A stretch of 64,000 nt of DNA from Ectobacillus sp. JY-23 (GCF_023022965.1 NZ_CP095462.1:2108001-2172000), one strand, 5' to 3'; positions 8,603-17,952 are shown, counted from the stretch's first letter. Program-made: numbers and translations. The notes: generated by a model not told the origin, from the letters alone.

Positions 8603-9019
8603 CCTAATCCCTCCTAATTACTTTCTTTCATTATATAGGAAATCTTTCGTTCGTCCCAATATCTGCGCATACAAATCTTATTTTCAGCTCGTAATGTCGC
8701 ATCTGGCTTATATACTCTCACAGGGATTTGTCCTGTTTTCTAGGCATGCGGCATATATTGAACCATCAGCATTGCCAGGACAGGTTATAGTTTACTGTTG
8801 ACGGAAGGGAAAACAGATGTTAAAGTGTTTTTTGCGGTTCAACGAACGCCTAAATGGTATGTTATAAAGTACCATATTCCTAAAAAAGTAAATTTATTGT
8901 ATAATGTTATTTTAGTTATGAAGGAAACTTGCAGCATTGCATAGATACACTATGTTGGTTTGCCGGGCTCCTTTTTTTCTATGGAGCTTATATAGAGAGA
9001 AATGAAAGGGTGAGAATGG
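8603..9019. other. Intergenic region upstream of ltaS
   Basis: No gene was found in these 417 bp. A TATAAT hexamer preceded by TTG lies near 8900 and may be the ltaS -10 element, but no convincing -35 accompanies it. A GCTCC/GGAGC stem with a T-rich loop (about 8967-8987) lies 30 bp before the ltaS ribosome-binding site. Confidence 0.4.
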
Positions 9020-10942
9020 ATGAAGGAATCATTAAAAGCAGAATTTAAGAGCATGCGATTCACAGTGCTGACAGCGCTTCTTGTATGGTTGAAAACATAT
9101 ATTGTCACTCGCATGAGCTTTGATTTGAAACTCGAATCATTTATGCAGGAGTTTATTTTGTTTATTAGCCCATTGGCGGCTTCCTTATTAGTAGTTGGAC
9201 TTTCACTGTTGGCGAACGGTGCGAAGCGAAACTATATTGCGATTTCCCTTAACTTTTTATTAACATTTATATTGATGGGAAACGTGGCGTTTTACGGCTT
9301 CTTTAATGACTTCGTTACACTGCCGGTATTAACACAAACTTCTAACTTCGGCAGCTTGGGATCTAGTGCGAAGGAGCTATTAAGCTTTAAAGTATTAGTT
9401 ATGTTTGCGGACATCCTTGTATTGCTTTGGGTTGCGATAAAGCGCAAAAACTTTGCCCAAACGCACCGAATTGCTCGCCCTATGAAGATGGTATATTTTT
9501 TAGCGGGGGTTGCCGTATTCTTTGCTAACCTTGGTCTTGCGGAAGCAGAGCGCCCTGAACTGTTAACACGTTCTTTTGACCGTGTCATGCTTGTTAAAAA
9601 CCTTGGTTTATATGCACACCAAGTATATGATATTGGTTTACAAGCCAAATCCAGCTCCCAAAAAGCGCTGGCTGACGGCAGCAAGCTTCAAGAAACCGAA
9701 AACTACGTAAAAGCAAACGAAGTAAAGCCGAATCCGGAAATGTTTGGTGTTGCCAAAGGCAAGAACGTAATTGTAGTATCTCTTGAATCCACACAGTCAT
9801 TCTTAATTAACGCGACTGTAAACGGACAAGAAGTTACACCATTTATGAACCAACTGATGAAAGAAAGCTATTACTTTGATAACTTTTATCATCAAACAGG
9901 ACAAGGAAAAACATCCGATGCTGAGTTTATGATTGACAACTCCTTGTATCCTCTAGACCGTGGTGCGGTATATTTTACACATGCAAATAACGAGTATGTG
10001 GGCACACCTGAGATTTTGCGTCAACAAGGATATTATTCTGCGGTATTCCATGCAAACAACGCAACATTCTGGAACCGTAACATGATGTACCCAGCACTTG
10101 GTTACGATCGTTACTTCAATGAGCTTGATTATAAAATTGATGATACGAACAAATTGAGCTGGGGTCTAAAAGATAAAGAATTCTTTGATCAATCTGTAGA
10201 TATGTTGAAAACATTGAAGCAACCGTTTTATACACGTTTCATCACATTAACAAACCATTACCCATTCTTATATGATGACAGCACAAAGTTGATTGAACCA
10301 TATAACTCTGGAAATGGTACAGTGGACCGTTACTTTGTGACAGTACGTTACATGGATGAAGCTTTGAAGCACTTTGTGGAACGTCTAAAAGCAGAAGGCA
10401 TCTATGATAACTCCGTAATTGTCTTCTACGGGGACCATTACGGTATTTCCGAGAACCACAACCGTGCAATGGCACAATATCTTGGAAAAGATGAAATTAC
10501 GCCATATGATCATATGAATCTGCAACGTACACCATTGTTCATTCATGTACCAGGTCAAACAAAAGGTGAAGTAATTTCAACACCAGCTGGTCAAGTGGAC
10601 ATTAAACCAACTATCTTGAACTTGCTTGGTATCGAGAATAACAGCGATATTAAATTCGGTCACGATTTATTCTCAAAAGACCGCAACCCCTTCGTTGTGA
10701 TGCGTGACGGTAGCTTCGTAACAGATAAGTATACTTATCACGCTAACACATTCTATGACCGTCTAACAGGTCAAGAAGTAACCTTACCTGAAGAAGAAGC
10801 AAAAGCTCTTACAGACCGCGCAAAAAATGAACTGCAAATGTCTGACAAAATCATTGAAGGTGACCTACTTCGCTTCTTTGAAGGGAACAAAATCAAAACA
10901 GGCACTGTAAAAACCATTATTAAAGAGAACAACAAAGAATAA
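9020..10942 (+). CDS. ltaS: Lipoteichoic acid synthase (LtaS family)
   Basis: The 640-residue enzyme has five N-terminal membrane segments (about residues 12-205) followed by an extracellular sulfatase-fold domain. It polymerises glycerol phosphate from phosphatidylglycerol into lipoteichoic acid. The metal site and nucleophile are visible: Glu256 in VVSLESTQSF, catalytic Thr298 in GQGKTSDAEF, and Asp472-His473 in FYGDHYG. HANNATFWNRNMMYPALGYDRYF is a typical substrate-site stretch. AGAAATGAAAGGGTGAGAATGG supplies the ribosome-binding site. Bacillus genomes hold several paralogues (LtaS, YfnI, YqgS, YvgJ); I cannot say which subtype this is. Confidence 0.92.
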   Translation: MKESLKAEFKSMRFTVLTALLVWLKTYIVTRMSFDLKLESFMQEFILFISPLAASLLVVGLSLLANGAKRNYIAISLNFLLTFILMGNVAFYGFFNDFVTLPVLTQTSNFGSLGSSAKELLSFKVLVMFADILVLLWVAIKRKNFAQTHRIARPMKMVYFLAGVAVFFANLGLAEAERPELLTRSFDRVMLVKNLGLYAHQVYDIGLQAKSSSQKALADGSKLQETENYVKANEVKPNPEMFGVAKGKNVIVVSLESTQSFLINATVNGQEVTPFMNQLMKESYYFDNFYHQTGQGKTSDAEFMIDNSLYPLDRGAVYFTHANNEYVGTPEILRQQGYYSAVFHANNATFWNRNMMYPALGYDRYFNELDYKIDDTNKLSWGLKDKEFFDQSVDMLKTLKQPFYTRFITLTNHYPFLYDDSTKLIEPYNSGNGTVDRYFVTVRYMDEALKHFVERLKAEGIYDNSVIVFYGDHYGISENHNRAMAQYLGKDEITPYDHMNLQRTPLFIHVPGQTKGEVISTPAGQVDIKPTILNLLGIENNSDIKFGHDLFSKDRNPFVVMRDGSFVTDKYTYHANTFYDRLTGQEVTLPEEEAKALTDRAKNELQMSDKIIEGDLLRFFEGNKIKTGTVKTIIKENNKE

Positions 10943-10974
10943 AAGAAACCCTGCACAATGTGCAGGGTTTCTTT
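10942..10974 (+). terminator. Terminator of ltaS
   Basis: The stem AAAGAAACCCTGCAC/GTGCAGGGTTTCTTT directly follows the stop codon. Confidence 0.88.
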
Positions 10975-11069
10975 ATATCCAGCAAACCAACCTCTTACTA
11001 AGCGCAGCGACGCATCCGTATCACCTTACTTCTCATCCATAACTTTCATGCATGAGCACACGTGACTCC

Positions 11070-11972
11070 CTACGGCACCTCATGTCCCATAGACGCCGTA
11101 TAAATCTCAAACCACTGATGCGTTGTCATAGATAACTTCGTCGCATTCACTGCAGATTGGATACGCTCTAGCTTGCCAGAACCAACAATCGGCATAATAC
11201 GCGCTGGGTGCTGCAGTAACCATGCATACAATACTTCATCTAGCGATGTGGCACCAATTTCAGTACCAATTTTCTCAAGAACACTACGAACACGCTCAGC
11301 ACGCTCAGAAGAGTCACGGAAAATACTGCCGCCAGCAAGAGGTGACCAAGCCATTGGCGCAATGCGTGTTTCTTGACACTTATCCAAGGTACCGTTCCCG
11401 AAATGCTCAAGCTGCAGGGCCGAAATTTCAATTTGATTGGTAACAAGCGGCTCATCTACATGAGCGCTCAGCATATCAAATTGCGATGGTAAGAAGTTGG
11501 ACACACCAAATTGTAATACCTTTCCTTCCTGACGCAGTTGACGAAATGCTTCTGCAACTTCAGCAGGGTTCATGAACGGATCCGGACGATGGATCAGCAA
11601 AACATCAATATACTCCGTTTGTAGATTACGCAGTGATTGTTCTACACTTTTAATAATATGTTCTTTGCTTGTGTCATAATATTTTACTGTGCGTTCCGGA
11701 TATTTATCGGATAATAGCTTAATACCGCACTTTGTTACGATTTGCATGTTTTCACGAAGCGATGGTTTTTGGCGCAAAGCTTGACCAAATAGCGTTTCAC
11801 ATGTGTAATCACCATAAATGTCGGCATGATCAAATGTTGTAATCCCCAGCTCCATGCATTGTTCAATTAATTGCACAACCTCAGCGTCCGTCATGTTCCA
11901 CTCTGTCAAACGCCACAGGCCATGCACGATACGAGAAAATTTTACATTCTCAGCAAGCTGTATTTGTTCCAT
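11070..11972 (-). CDS. Aldo/keto reductase (YdhF/YcsN-like)
   Basis: This 300-residue NADPH-dependent oxidoreductase of the AKR superfamily has a TIM-barrel fold. Motifs are GITTFDHADIYGDYTCE with the catalytic Tyr and upstream Asp, IVTKCG with the catalytic Lys, DVLLIHRPDP with the His, and GVSNF and IVGSGKLERI in the cofactor region. The ATG at 11972 is chosen because AGAGAGGT lies 7 bp before it; an in-frame ATG 33 bp upstream lacks a site. The substrate is unknown. The gene is divergent from dat. Confidence 0.88.
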   Translation of the reverse strand: MEQIQLAENVKFSRIVHGLWRLTEWNMTDAEVVQLIEQCMELGITTFDHADIYGDYTCETLFGQALRQKPSLRENMQIVTKCGIKLLSDKYPERTVKYYDTSKEHIIKSVEQSLRNLQTEYIDVLLIHRPDPFMNPAEVAEAFRQLRQEGKVLQFGVSNFLPSQFDMLSAHVDEPLVTNQIEISALQLEHFGNGTLDKCQETRIAPMAWSPLAGGSIFRDSSERAERVRSVLEKIGTEIGATSLDEVLYAWLLQHPARIMPIVGSGKLERIQSAVNATKLSMTTHQWFEIYTASMGHEVP

Positions 11973-12111
11973 ATGTAGACCTCTCTTTCTGAAATTCTTT
12001 TCCATAGTAACACAAACTATCTTTTTTCACGAAAAAAATGCCCTTCCGGCAGGAGTTTTTTGCAAAATCTCTAATGTGTATTATACCCTTTTGAAAATAG
12101 GAGTGTGCTGT

Positions 12112-12972
12112 ATGAAACCGATTCTTTTATTAGAAAATCGACTAATTGATACAAGAGTAGAACAGCCGAGCGCTTCCCTGCATGATCGTGCTTCTCAATT
12201 TGGAGACGGTGTGTATGAAGTCATTCGGTTATATCAAGGTACATTCCATCTATTGGAGCCTCATTTAGCTCGCCTATATCGCTCAATGGAGGAGCTAGAA
12301 ATTCGCCCTTCCTTTACAAAGGCCGAGCTAATTCACTGGCTATATGAGCTCGTGGCACAAAATGAATGTAAAGAAGACGGCATTGTTTATCTGCAAATTT
12401 CAAGAGGTGCTCAAATTCGTAACCATGTGTACGCAGACAATCTCACACCCATTGTGTATGGGTATGTAGCTGAAAAAGAACGACCAGTTACACTCATGCA
12501 AACTGGCATTCATGCCTGTACTGAGCAAGATATTCGTTGGCTTCGCTGTGACATTAAATCATTGAATTTATTACCGAATGTGCTAGCTCGTACAAACGCT
12601 GAGCGCAAAAACTGCCAAGAAGCGCTGCTTGTTCGCGGCAATACGGTTACTGAGGGCAGTCAGTCTAATTTCTTCTTTGTGAAGCAAGGTACATTATATA
12701 CACACCCCGCCAATCATCTTATTTTAAACGGCATTGTCCGACAGTATGTATGCTCACTTGCAAGTAGGCTTGGCATACCGGTTCGTGAAGAAATATTCAG
12801 CGTGAAAGACGTGTTGCTTGCAGAAGAAGCCTTTTTCACAGGCACTACCTTTGAAGTTTTGCCCATGACATATCTTGATGGGGCAGCAATTAATAGCGGT
12901 GTAGTGGGATCTGTTACAACTGCACTGCAAAAAGCTTTTCAAGACAGCATTGCTGTAGGTACGACACAATAA
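12112..12972 (+). CDS. dat: D-alanine/D-amino acid aminotransferase
   Basis: This 286-residue class IV PLP aminotransferase interconverts D-alanine and 2-oxoglutarate with pyruvate and D-glutamate, feeding peptidoglycan precursors. The fold-type IV start LHDRASQFGDGVYEVIRLY is visible. The catalytic Lys149 lies in DIKSLNLLPNVLA, and the ribitol/phosphate loops TEGSQSNFFFV and FFTGTTFEVLP are present. The ATG at 12112 with ATAGGAGTGTGCTGT upstream is chosen; the reading frame stays open upstream but that stretch is antisense to the aldo-keto reductase start. Branched-chain transferases also belong to this class, but the sequence fits Dat best. Confidence 0.9.
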   Translation: MKPILLLENRLIDTRVEQPSASLHDRASQFGDGVYEVIRLYQGTFHLLEPHLARLYRSMEELEIRPSFTKAELIHWLYELVAQNECKEDGIVYLQISRGAQIRNHVYADNLTPIVYGYVAEKERPVTLMQTGIHACTEQDIRWLRCDIKSLNLLPNVLARTNAERKNCQEALLVRGNTVTEGSQSNFFFVKQGTLYTHPANHLILNGIVRQYVCSLASRLGIPVREEIFSVKDVLLAEEAFFTGTTFEVLPMTYLDGAAINSGVVGSVTTALQKAFQDSIAVGTTQ

Positions 12973-13003
12973 AAGAAAGCGTCCATCATAGGACGCTTTC
13001 TTT
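12972..13003 (+). terminator. Terminator of dat
   Basis: The stem AAAGAAAGCGTCC/GGACGCTTTCTTT begins at the dat stop codon. Confidence 0.88.
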
Positions 13004-13025
13004 CCTGTGAATAGCTATATGCAAA

Positions 13026-13817
13026 CTAATCCGACTCCGGCAACCGCTTTATCATCTCTTCAATTAGATACCCTGCATTTTTAGCGGCGAGCTTGACAAA
13101 GTTTTGATAATCTTCTCCTCCGCCTTCGCTGACCGGGTCGGAAATAGAGCGGATGATAATATACGGAATTCGGTTTAAGTAGGCTACCTGTCCAATCGCA
13201 CCGCCTTCCATTTCCACAACATCAGCTTGAAACGTAGAAATGATTTCGTTTTTGCGCTTTTCTTCACTTACAAATTGATCACCGCTAGCCACGCGACCTA
13301 CATAGCTTTTTACACCCGGCAATCCTTTTGCTGCTTCTTGTGCCAAACGAATAAGTCGTTCATCGGCCTTGTAGTAAATAACATCAGAGTCTTCAAATTT
13401 TCCTGGTGGCTCATCGATTGCTGTTTGATCTACATCATGCTGGACAGCATCTTTTGAGATTAAAATATCCCCTACTTTTAGCTTGGGGTTCAGGGCACCG
13501 GCAACACCAGAGTTAATCAGGAAATTTACTTTATATAATGTAATTAAAATTTGTGCGGCAACAGCTGAGTTCACTTTTCCTATTCCAGACCGTACCAATA
13601 CCGTATCTACGCCGTCTAATGTTCCTTTATAGAACTCAAAGTTCGCGAGCTTTTCGGTAGATTCAATTTCCATCTTTGAGCGTAATAGCTTTAATTCTTC
13701 CTCCATTGGTGCAATGATACCAATTGTTATAGAAGGTTTCCCCTGTGAAGCAGCGACGGGTGTGCTGATATTAAAAAGCATTGCAAGTAACAGGATATAT
13801 TTAATCCACTTCATCAT
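13026..13817 (-). CDS. Exported 5'-methylthioadenosine/S-adenosylhomocysteine nucleosidase, paralogue A
   Basis: The 263-residue protein starts with a signal peptide (MMKWIKYILLLAMLFNISTPVAAS, about 24 residues) and continues with a full MTA/SAH nucleosidase domain. The catalytic Glu in IGIIAPMEEE, the substrate loop VEMEGGAIGQVAYL and the catalytic Asp of RSISDPV are present. The family hydrolyses MTA, SAH or 5'-deoxyadenosine to adenine and the thioribosyl part. The export signal is unusual, since MtnN is normally cytoplasmic. A close paralogue lies 12 bp upstream in the same orientation, so the two probably form an operon. Confidence 0.85.
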   Translation of the reverse strand: MMKWIKYILLLAMLFNISTPVAASQGKPSITIGIIAPMEEELKLLRSKMEIESTEKLANFEFYKGTLDGVDTVLVRSGIGKVNSAVAAQILITLYKVNFLINSGVAGALNPKLKVGDILISKDAVQHDVDQTAIDEPPGKFEDSDVIYYKADERLIRLAQEAAKGLPGVKSYVGRVASGDQFVSEEKRKNEIISTFQADVVEMEGGAIGQVAYLNRIPYIIIRSISDPVSEGGGEDYQNFVKLAAKNAGYLIEEMIKRLPESD

Positions 13818-13829
13818 TTTCGCTCCTTA

Positions 13830-14594
13830 TTATTTTATTTCTTTTATAAGCAAGTCCACCATTTCTGCCGCTTGCTTAGAAGCCATTACAATCAGTTTAT
13901 CGTACTCGGCAGCTTCTACCCCTGTACCGTCATCCGCGATAGCGCGAATCACCAAGAACGGTACATTATTTAAATACGCAACGTGTCCGATTGCACCGCC
14001 TTCCATTTCTACTGCTGCAGCTTGAAACTGGTTGCGAATCCGCAATTTAAATGATTCGCTTGCGATAAACTGATCACCGCTCGCAATGCGCCCCGTGTAA
14101 ACATGTGTATCCTCCATCTCTTTTCCTGCTTGTTCCGCGAACTGCAGCAACAATTTTTCTGCAATAAAATACTTCATATTCATGCGTGGGATAGCACCGG
14201 GCTCTTCGCCAATTCCTGTTCCATCTACGTCATGCTGTACCGTATCTACAGACAAAATAATGTCGCCAGGTTGATATTTGTCAGCAAGCGCAGCTGCGAT
14301 TCCCTCATTAATAAGCGTTCGAACATGAAAGTGATCAATAAGAACTTGTGCACAAGTGGCCGCATTTACCTTGCCAATGCCAGAGCTCACAAGCACAACT
14401 TTTTTGCCGTGCAGGGTTCCCATATAAAATCGCATGCCTGCAACCTTTTTCGTCCCGGTTATCTTCATCTTCTCTTTAATAAATACAATCTCTTCCTCCA
14501 TAGGACCAATAATACCGATGGGTTGCTCTTGTGCCGCAACTGGAATGCAAGCAACTATAAAAGCGAATATACATAAAACACAAAGGCTTTTCAA
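13830..14594 (-). CDS. Exported 5'-methylthioadenosine/S-adenosylhomocysteine nucleosidase, paralogue B
   Basis: From a TTG start with a strong GGGGGAGGTG site, the 254-residue product begins with the signal peptide MKSLCVLCIFAFIVACIPVAAQ and then a nucleosidase domain: IGIIGPMEEE, VEMEGGAIGHVAYL and RAIADDGTG. This start gives the same layout as paralogue A. An ATG at 14642 with AAGGGAG is an alternative that would add 16 charged residues before the hydrophobic stretch. It is first in the probable two-gene operon. Tandem duplication of an exported nucleosidase suggests a role in scavenging extracellular adenosyl compounds; that is inference. Confidence 0.82.
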   Translation of the reverse strand: MKSLCVLCIFAFIVACIPVAAQEQPIGIIGPMEEEIVFIKEKMKITGTKKVAGMRFYMGTLHGKKVVLVSSGIGKVNAATCAQVLIDHFHVRTLINEGIAAALADKYQPGDIILSVDTVQHDVDGTGIGEEPGAIPRMNMKYFIAEKLLLQFAEQAGKEMEDTHVYTGRIASGDQFIASESFKLRIRNQFQAAAVEMEGGAIGHVAYLNNVPFLVIRAIADDGTGVEAAEYDKLIVMASKQAAEMVDLLIKEIK

Positions 14595-14855
14595 CTTACA
14601 CCTCCCCCTTCTCTCGTCAGATTTTTCTTTTATAGATTGCATCAAACTCCCTTTTCCTATCACAGTTCTTACGCTCTGACCGCAGACACATAACCATTCT
14701 TCTTCCCCTTTAAAAATAGTTATACTGGTACAGCATTTCTTATATGCGGATTCATCAATGTCCATTGACATCATTCGACACGTGGCATAGTATTTTTTAT
14801 TGTTGGGAAATCTTTCATTCCCAGCACAAATTATACAGAAAGGAATATGAGGCAT

Positions 14856-16106
14856 ATGAAAAAAGTTCTTGCTGGTATTGCCGTTGCTTCCGTAGCAGGC
14901 GGTATTGCATTAGATGCGGAAGCAGCTACAGGTACGGTAGAAGCCGATAGCCTGCGTGTTCGTACAGGTCCGAGCACAAGCCACGGCGTTATCGATCTTG
15001 TCAACAGTGGGCAATCCCTGCAAATTACAGGAGAAACAGATGGTTGGTATCAGGTTGATTACAATGGACAAACAGGTTATGTGAGCAAAGATTTCGTGGT
15101 GACAACCACGCCCCAATATACAGTAAACGTATCTTCCTTACGTGTTCGTACGGGCCCAAGTACAAATCACAGCATCATCGGATCACTGCCAAAAGGACAG
15201 GAGATTGAGGTGTTAGGAGAAGCGCAGGATTGGTATAAAATTTCCTACAATGGTCAAACAGGTTATGTCAGTAAAGATTTTATTACAGTAAACGGACAAG
15301 CATCCGAACCGCAAGTAAGTACACAAGGAAATGGTACATACATCGTGAATGTGGACGGATTGCGTATTCGTAAAGGACCGGGAACGTACCATGCCGTGAT
15401 TGGCGGTACTGTCAAAGGACAGAAGCTAGAGGTAGTTGGTGCAGAAAATGGTTGGTATAAGATTAACCGCGGTGGTTCATTCGGCTATGTAAGTGCACAA
15501 TATGTAACAAAAGTCGAAACAGCACCTATTATTACAACAGAAACCTATTATGTTAATGTGAATGCTTTGAATGTAAGAAGCGGTGCAGGTACCAATTACA
15601 ATGTACTGGGCATGTTAAAGCAAGGTCAAAAGGTAGAGGCTTCAGGTGAACAAAACGGTTGGCTGCAAATCAACTATAACGGGCACGTTGCATTTATCAC
15701 AAAAGACTTTGTATCAAAACAACAGCCATCAGTCAGTACACCTCCTGCTGCCAGTTCCTTGGTTTCTTATGCCCAATCTCTTACCGGTGTACCTTACCGC
15801 TGGGGCGGAACTACACCTGCCGGCTTTGATTGCAGTGGATTTATCTATCATGTCTATCAAAAGTTTAACTTCTCGATAGGACGCACAAGTACATCAGGCT
15901 ATTGGGGAAGTTTGACAAAAACAACAAGCCCACAGCCCGGTGACTTAATTTATTTCCAAAATACGTACAAGCCAGGCCCTTCTCATATGGGGATTTACCT
16001 TGGCAACGGCTCCTTCATTCATGCCGGTGACAATGGAGTTGCCGTAGCGAATGTAAGCACGTCCTACTGGAAGCAGCATTTCCTTGGATACACAAAACCA
16101 TATTAA
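14856..16106 (+). CDS. Secreted cell-wall endopeptidase: four SH3b domains plus NlpC/P60
   Basis: The 416-residue exported protein has a signal peptide (MKKVLAGIAVASVAGG...AEA, about 24 residues) and four bacterial SH3 repeats starting near residues 27, 87, 163 and 227, each with a VRTGPST- or VRSGAGT-like motif. The C-terminal NlpC/P60 domain (about 300-416) carries the catalytic Cys in GFDCSGF and His in SHMGIYLGNGSFIHAG. The family cuts D-Glu to diamino-acid bonds in peptidoglycan stems. The second of two ATGs (14856) gives the canonical signal peptide. Its SH3b arrangement resembles the 3D-domain gene at 17180. Confidence 0.9.
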   Translation: MKKVLAGIAVASVAGGIALDAEAATGTVEADSLRVRTGPSTSHGVIDLVNSGQSLQITGETDGWYQVDYNGQTGYVSKDFVVTTTPQYTVNVSSLRVRTGPSTNHSIIGSLPKGQEIEVLGEAQDWYKISYNGQTGYVSKDFITVNGQASEPQVSTQGNGTYIVNVDGLRIRKGPGTYHAVIGGTVKGQKLEVVGAENGWYKINRGGSFGYVSAQYVTKVETAPIITTETYYVNVNALNVRSGAGTNYNVLGMLKQGQKVEASGEQNGWLQINYNGHVAFITKDFVSKQQPSVSTPPAASSLVSYAQSLTGVPYRWGGTTPAGFDCSGFIYHVYQKFNFSIGRTSTSGYWGSLTKTTSPQPGDLIYFQNTYKPGPSHMGIYLGNGSFIHAGDNGVAVANVSTSYWKQHFLGYTKPY

Positions 16107-16175
16107 ACAAACGTTTGCTTGCATACTTTCCTTCCTTATTTGCACATGCTAACAGCAGTGAAAGGAGGGAATGAA

Positions 16176-16319
16176 ATGACAAGAAAAAAGAAATTCATAT
16201 GCGGTCTATTGTCAGTCATCCTATCTATGGGCTTACTAGCTGGCTGTAACGGTGTCGATGAAGACGAACCCGATCCAAGCGAAGAACCATCAGAACAAAT
16301 GGAAGACGACAGTCAGTAA
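16176..16319 (+). CDS. Small acidic lipoprotein (47 aa)
   Basis: A 47-codon gene starts at an ATG 5 bp after AAAGGAGGGAATG. The product has a lipoprotein signal (MTRKKKFICGLLSVILSMGLLAGC, lipobox LLAGC with Cys24) and a 23-residue mature part that is almost entirely acidic (DEDEPDPSEEPSEQMEDD). Its function is unknown; such short acidic lipoproteins may simply be surface tethers. It lies 69 bp after the wall endopeptidase gene, with no terminator between, so it may be cotranscribed. Confidence 0.7.
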   Translation: MTRKKKFICGLLSVILSMGLLAGCNGVDEDEPDPSEEPSEQMEDDSQ

Positions 16320-16325
16320 AGAAAA

Positions 16326-16425
16326 GTGGTAGCGGCTTGTTCAGCTCCATAGGCCAGAGGCTCCTAGCACATAAAGGCACTTTTTGCCTTCATGTGCTAG
16401 GGAGGAGCTAGACACTAGAGGCAGA
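16326..16425. repeat. Long imperfect hairpin, probable intergenic repeat
   Basis: GCTCCTAGCACATAAAGGCA pairs with TGCCTTCATGTGCTAGGGAG around a CTTTT loop, giving a stem of about 20 bp with few mismatches. It resembles Bacillus intergenic repeats that I recall only loosely. It lies between the small lipoprotein gene and its terminator. No second full copy is in this window. Confidence 0.4.
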
Positions 16426-16446
16426 TTCAGTTGCTAATACAACACT

Positions 16447-16484
16447 AAAAAAGCGGAAAGCATCTCAGTGCTTTCCGCTTTTTT
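16447..16484 (+). terminator. Terminator after the small lipoprotein gene
   Basis: AAAAAAGCGGAAAGCA/TGCTTTCCGCTTTTTT forms a 16-bp perfect stem with a 6-base loop. Confidence 0.85.
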
Positions 16485-16503
16485 ACTAATCTATTCTTAC
16501 ATG

Positions 16504-16535
16504 AAAAAGCAGAGATTCCCCAATCTCTGCTTTTT
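16504..16535 (-). terminator. Terminator of the 43-codon minus-strand gene
   Basis: AAAAAGCAGAGATT/AATCTCTGCTTTTT is a perfect 14-bp stem with a CCCC loop; it can work in either direction. Confidence 0.8.
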
Positions 16536-16597
16536 CTTACTCTATAGAAGATATACCCCTTATATTTGATCGGCTCCCCAACCTCTCAAATACGTGC

Positions 16598-16729
16598 TTA
16601 CGCGTTTGACACAGAAGGCTGTTTCCGTTCAGCTTCACTACTCTTCGTGTCCTTTGTAGCGGCCATTCGATTCGTGGTTGCCTGGCGCTTCAAGCTGATT
16701 TGCTTTAATTTGCGTTCGTATTTCTTCAT
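16598..16729 (-). CDS. Small basic hypothetical protein (43 aa)
   Basis: This 43-codon minus-strand frame starts MKKYERKLKQISLKRQATTN and ends KQPSVSNA. AAGGGGG lies 8 bp before the ATG and a terminator lies 60 bp after the stop. It is lysine/arginine rich with no membrane segment. The function is unknown. The ribosome-binding site plus terminator support a real gene. Confidence 0.6.
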   Translation of the reverse strand: MKKYERKLKQISLKRQATTNRMAATKDTKSSEAERKQPSVSNA

Positions 16730-17179
16730 ACTTGTTTCCCCCTTGGATATGCGAACACATCCAAACTATTAACGTAAATCAAAATTTCAACCTATGATGT
16801 AACCGCTTCCACAAATAACTATACTGCATCCTCCTTCGTTTTTCAACACTTGTTTTACAAAAGAATAAAAGTCTTATAACTCAAATAATACGACAATTTT
16901 TAGGAGATTGTAGATTGAAAGATCCTTTCACATATATAACCACAAATAGAAATACAACTCTCATCAATTAGTACATAGCTAGGGCGTATGTAACATTTAC
17001 AACGGAAAATTTTCCCTAAATCTCCCATCAACCTGTATGATATAACACTTTTTCAAAAACCGCTTATTGTTACAGACATTAATAGAGGATTACAGTTCGT
17101 TTGAGATTGCATGTTGTAGACAGATTTCATCTAATTGGTTGCTATAATGCGAGTAGCTTGAGAAGACGGAGGGAAATGA
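16730..17179. other. Intergenic region upstream of the 3D-domain gene
   Basis: This is a 450-bp AT-rich gap without a gene. A TATAAT hexamer at about 17144 lies 35 bp before the ATG of the SH3b-3D protein and is its likely -10 element; the -35 is weak. Confidence 0.4.
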
Positions 17180-17917
17180 ATGAAACGAATACTAAGTATA
17201 ACAACAGCAGCAATCTTTGGTTTAGGATTCTTTACAGCGGCCGCAGAGGCGGCTACAGTTGTGAATACAAGTGTACTAAACGTTCGGCAGGCCCCGAGCA
17301 CAAGTTCTTCTATTCTAGGAAAAGTAACAACCGGACAAACCTTGCAGGTGACCGGTAAAGAAAACGACTGGCTACGCATTTTACATAACGGACAAACAGC
17401 CTATGTGAGCGCACAATATACAAAGCAAGATACACAGTATGTCAATGCTTCTGTACTGAATGTACGTACCGGTCCAGGTACCAATCACAGCATTGTGGGA
17501 AAACTGATTCATGGGCAAGCTGTCCAAGTTCTGTCTGATGCAGGAAACGGCTGGGCACTGATTGGCTTTGACCGGGGCGCAGCTTATGTTAGCAAGCAGT
17601 TTTTAGGTACAGGAACGGTCAAGGCCGCCCAAGAAATACAAGTAGAGGCCACCGCGTATACACCGTATGATGAGGGAATGAGCGGCATTACAGCAATGGG
17701 AATTGATGTACGCCAAAATCCAAATATGAAGCTCATCGCTGTTGACCCGAAAATAATTCCACTTGGCACAAAAGTATGGGTAGAAGGCTACGGTGAAGCA
17801 CTGGCTGGTGATACAGGCGGAGCGATTAAAGGCAATCGAATTGATGTGCTCATGCCAACAAAGGAACAAGCTTTTCAATGGGGACGCAAGCAAGTGAAAA
17901 TTCGAATAGCGGATTAA
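17180..17917 (+). CDS. Secreted SH3b-SH3b-3D domain wall protein
   Basis: The 245-residue protein has a signal peptide (MKRILSITTAAIFGLGFFTAAAEA), two SH3b wall-binding domains (about residues 25-83 and 86-143) and a C-terminal 3D domain (about 153-245). The 3D domain shows the double-psi barrel pattern of MltA/YocH/Rpf2-like wall enzymes: VEATAYTPYDEG, AVDPKIIPLGTKVWVEGYG, AGDTGGAIKGNRIDVLM. Conserved Asp residues (AVDP, AGDTGG, RIDV) give the domain its name. The likely role is lytic cleavage of peptidoglycan during growth or germination. It is monocistronic with its own terminator. Confidence 0.88.
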   Translation: MKRILSITTAAIFGLGFFTAAAEAATVVNTSVLNVRQAPSTSSSILGKVTTGQTLQVTGKENDWLRILHNGQTAYVSAQYTKQDTQYVNASVLNVRTGPGTNHSIVGKLIHGQAVQVLSDAGNGWALIGFDRGAAYVSKQFLGTGTVKAAQEIQVEATAYTPYDEGMSGITAMGIDVRQNPNMKLIAVDPKIIPLGTKVWVEGYGEALAGDTGGAIKGNRIDVLMPTKEQAFQWGRKQVKIRIAD

Positions 17918-17923
17918 ACAAAG

Positions 17924-17952
17924 AGCACCTTGCGATATGCAAGGTGCTTTCA
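17924..17952 (+). terminator. Terminator of the SH3b-3D gene
   Basis: GCACCTTGC/GCAAGGTGC stem followed by TTTC; it starts 7 bp after the stop. Confidence 0.8.

Noticed and set aside
11854-12111. N-terminal extension of the D-amino-acid aminotransferase
   Set aside because: The extension is antisense to the aldo-keto reductase start, and the family begins at the ATG at 12112, which has its own ribosome-binding site.
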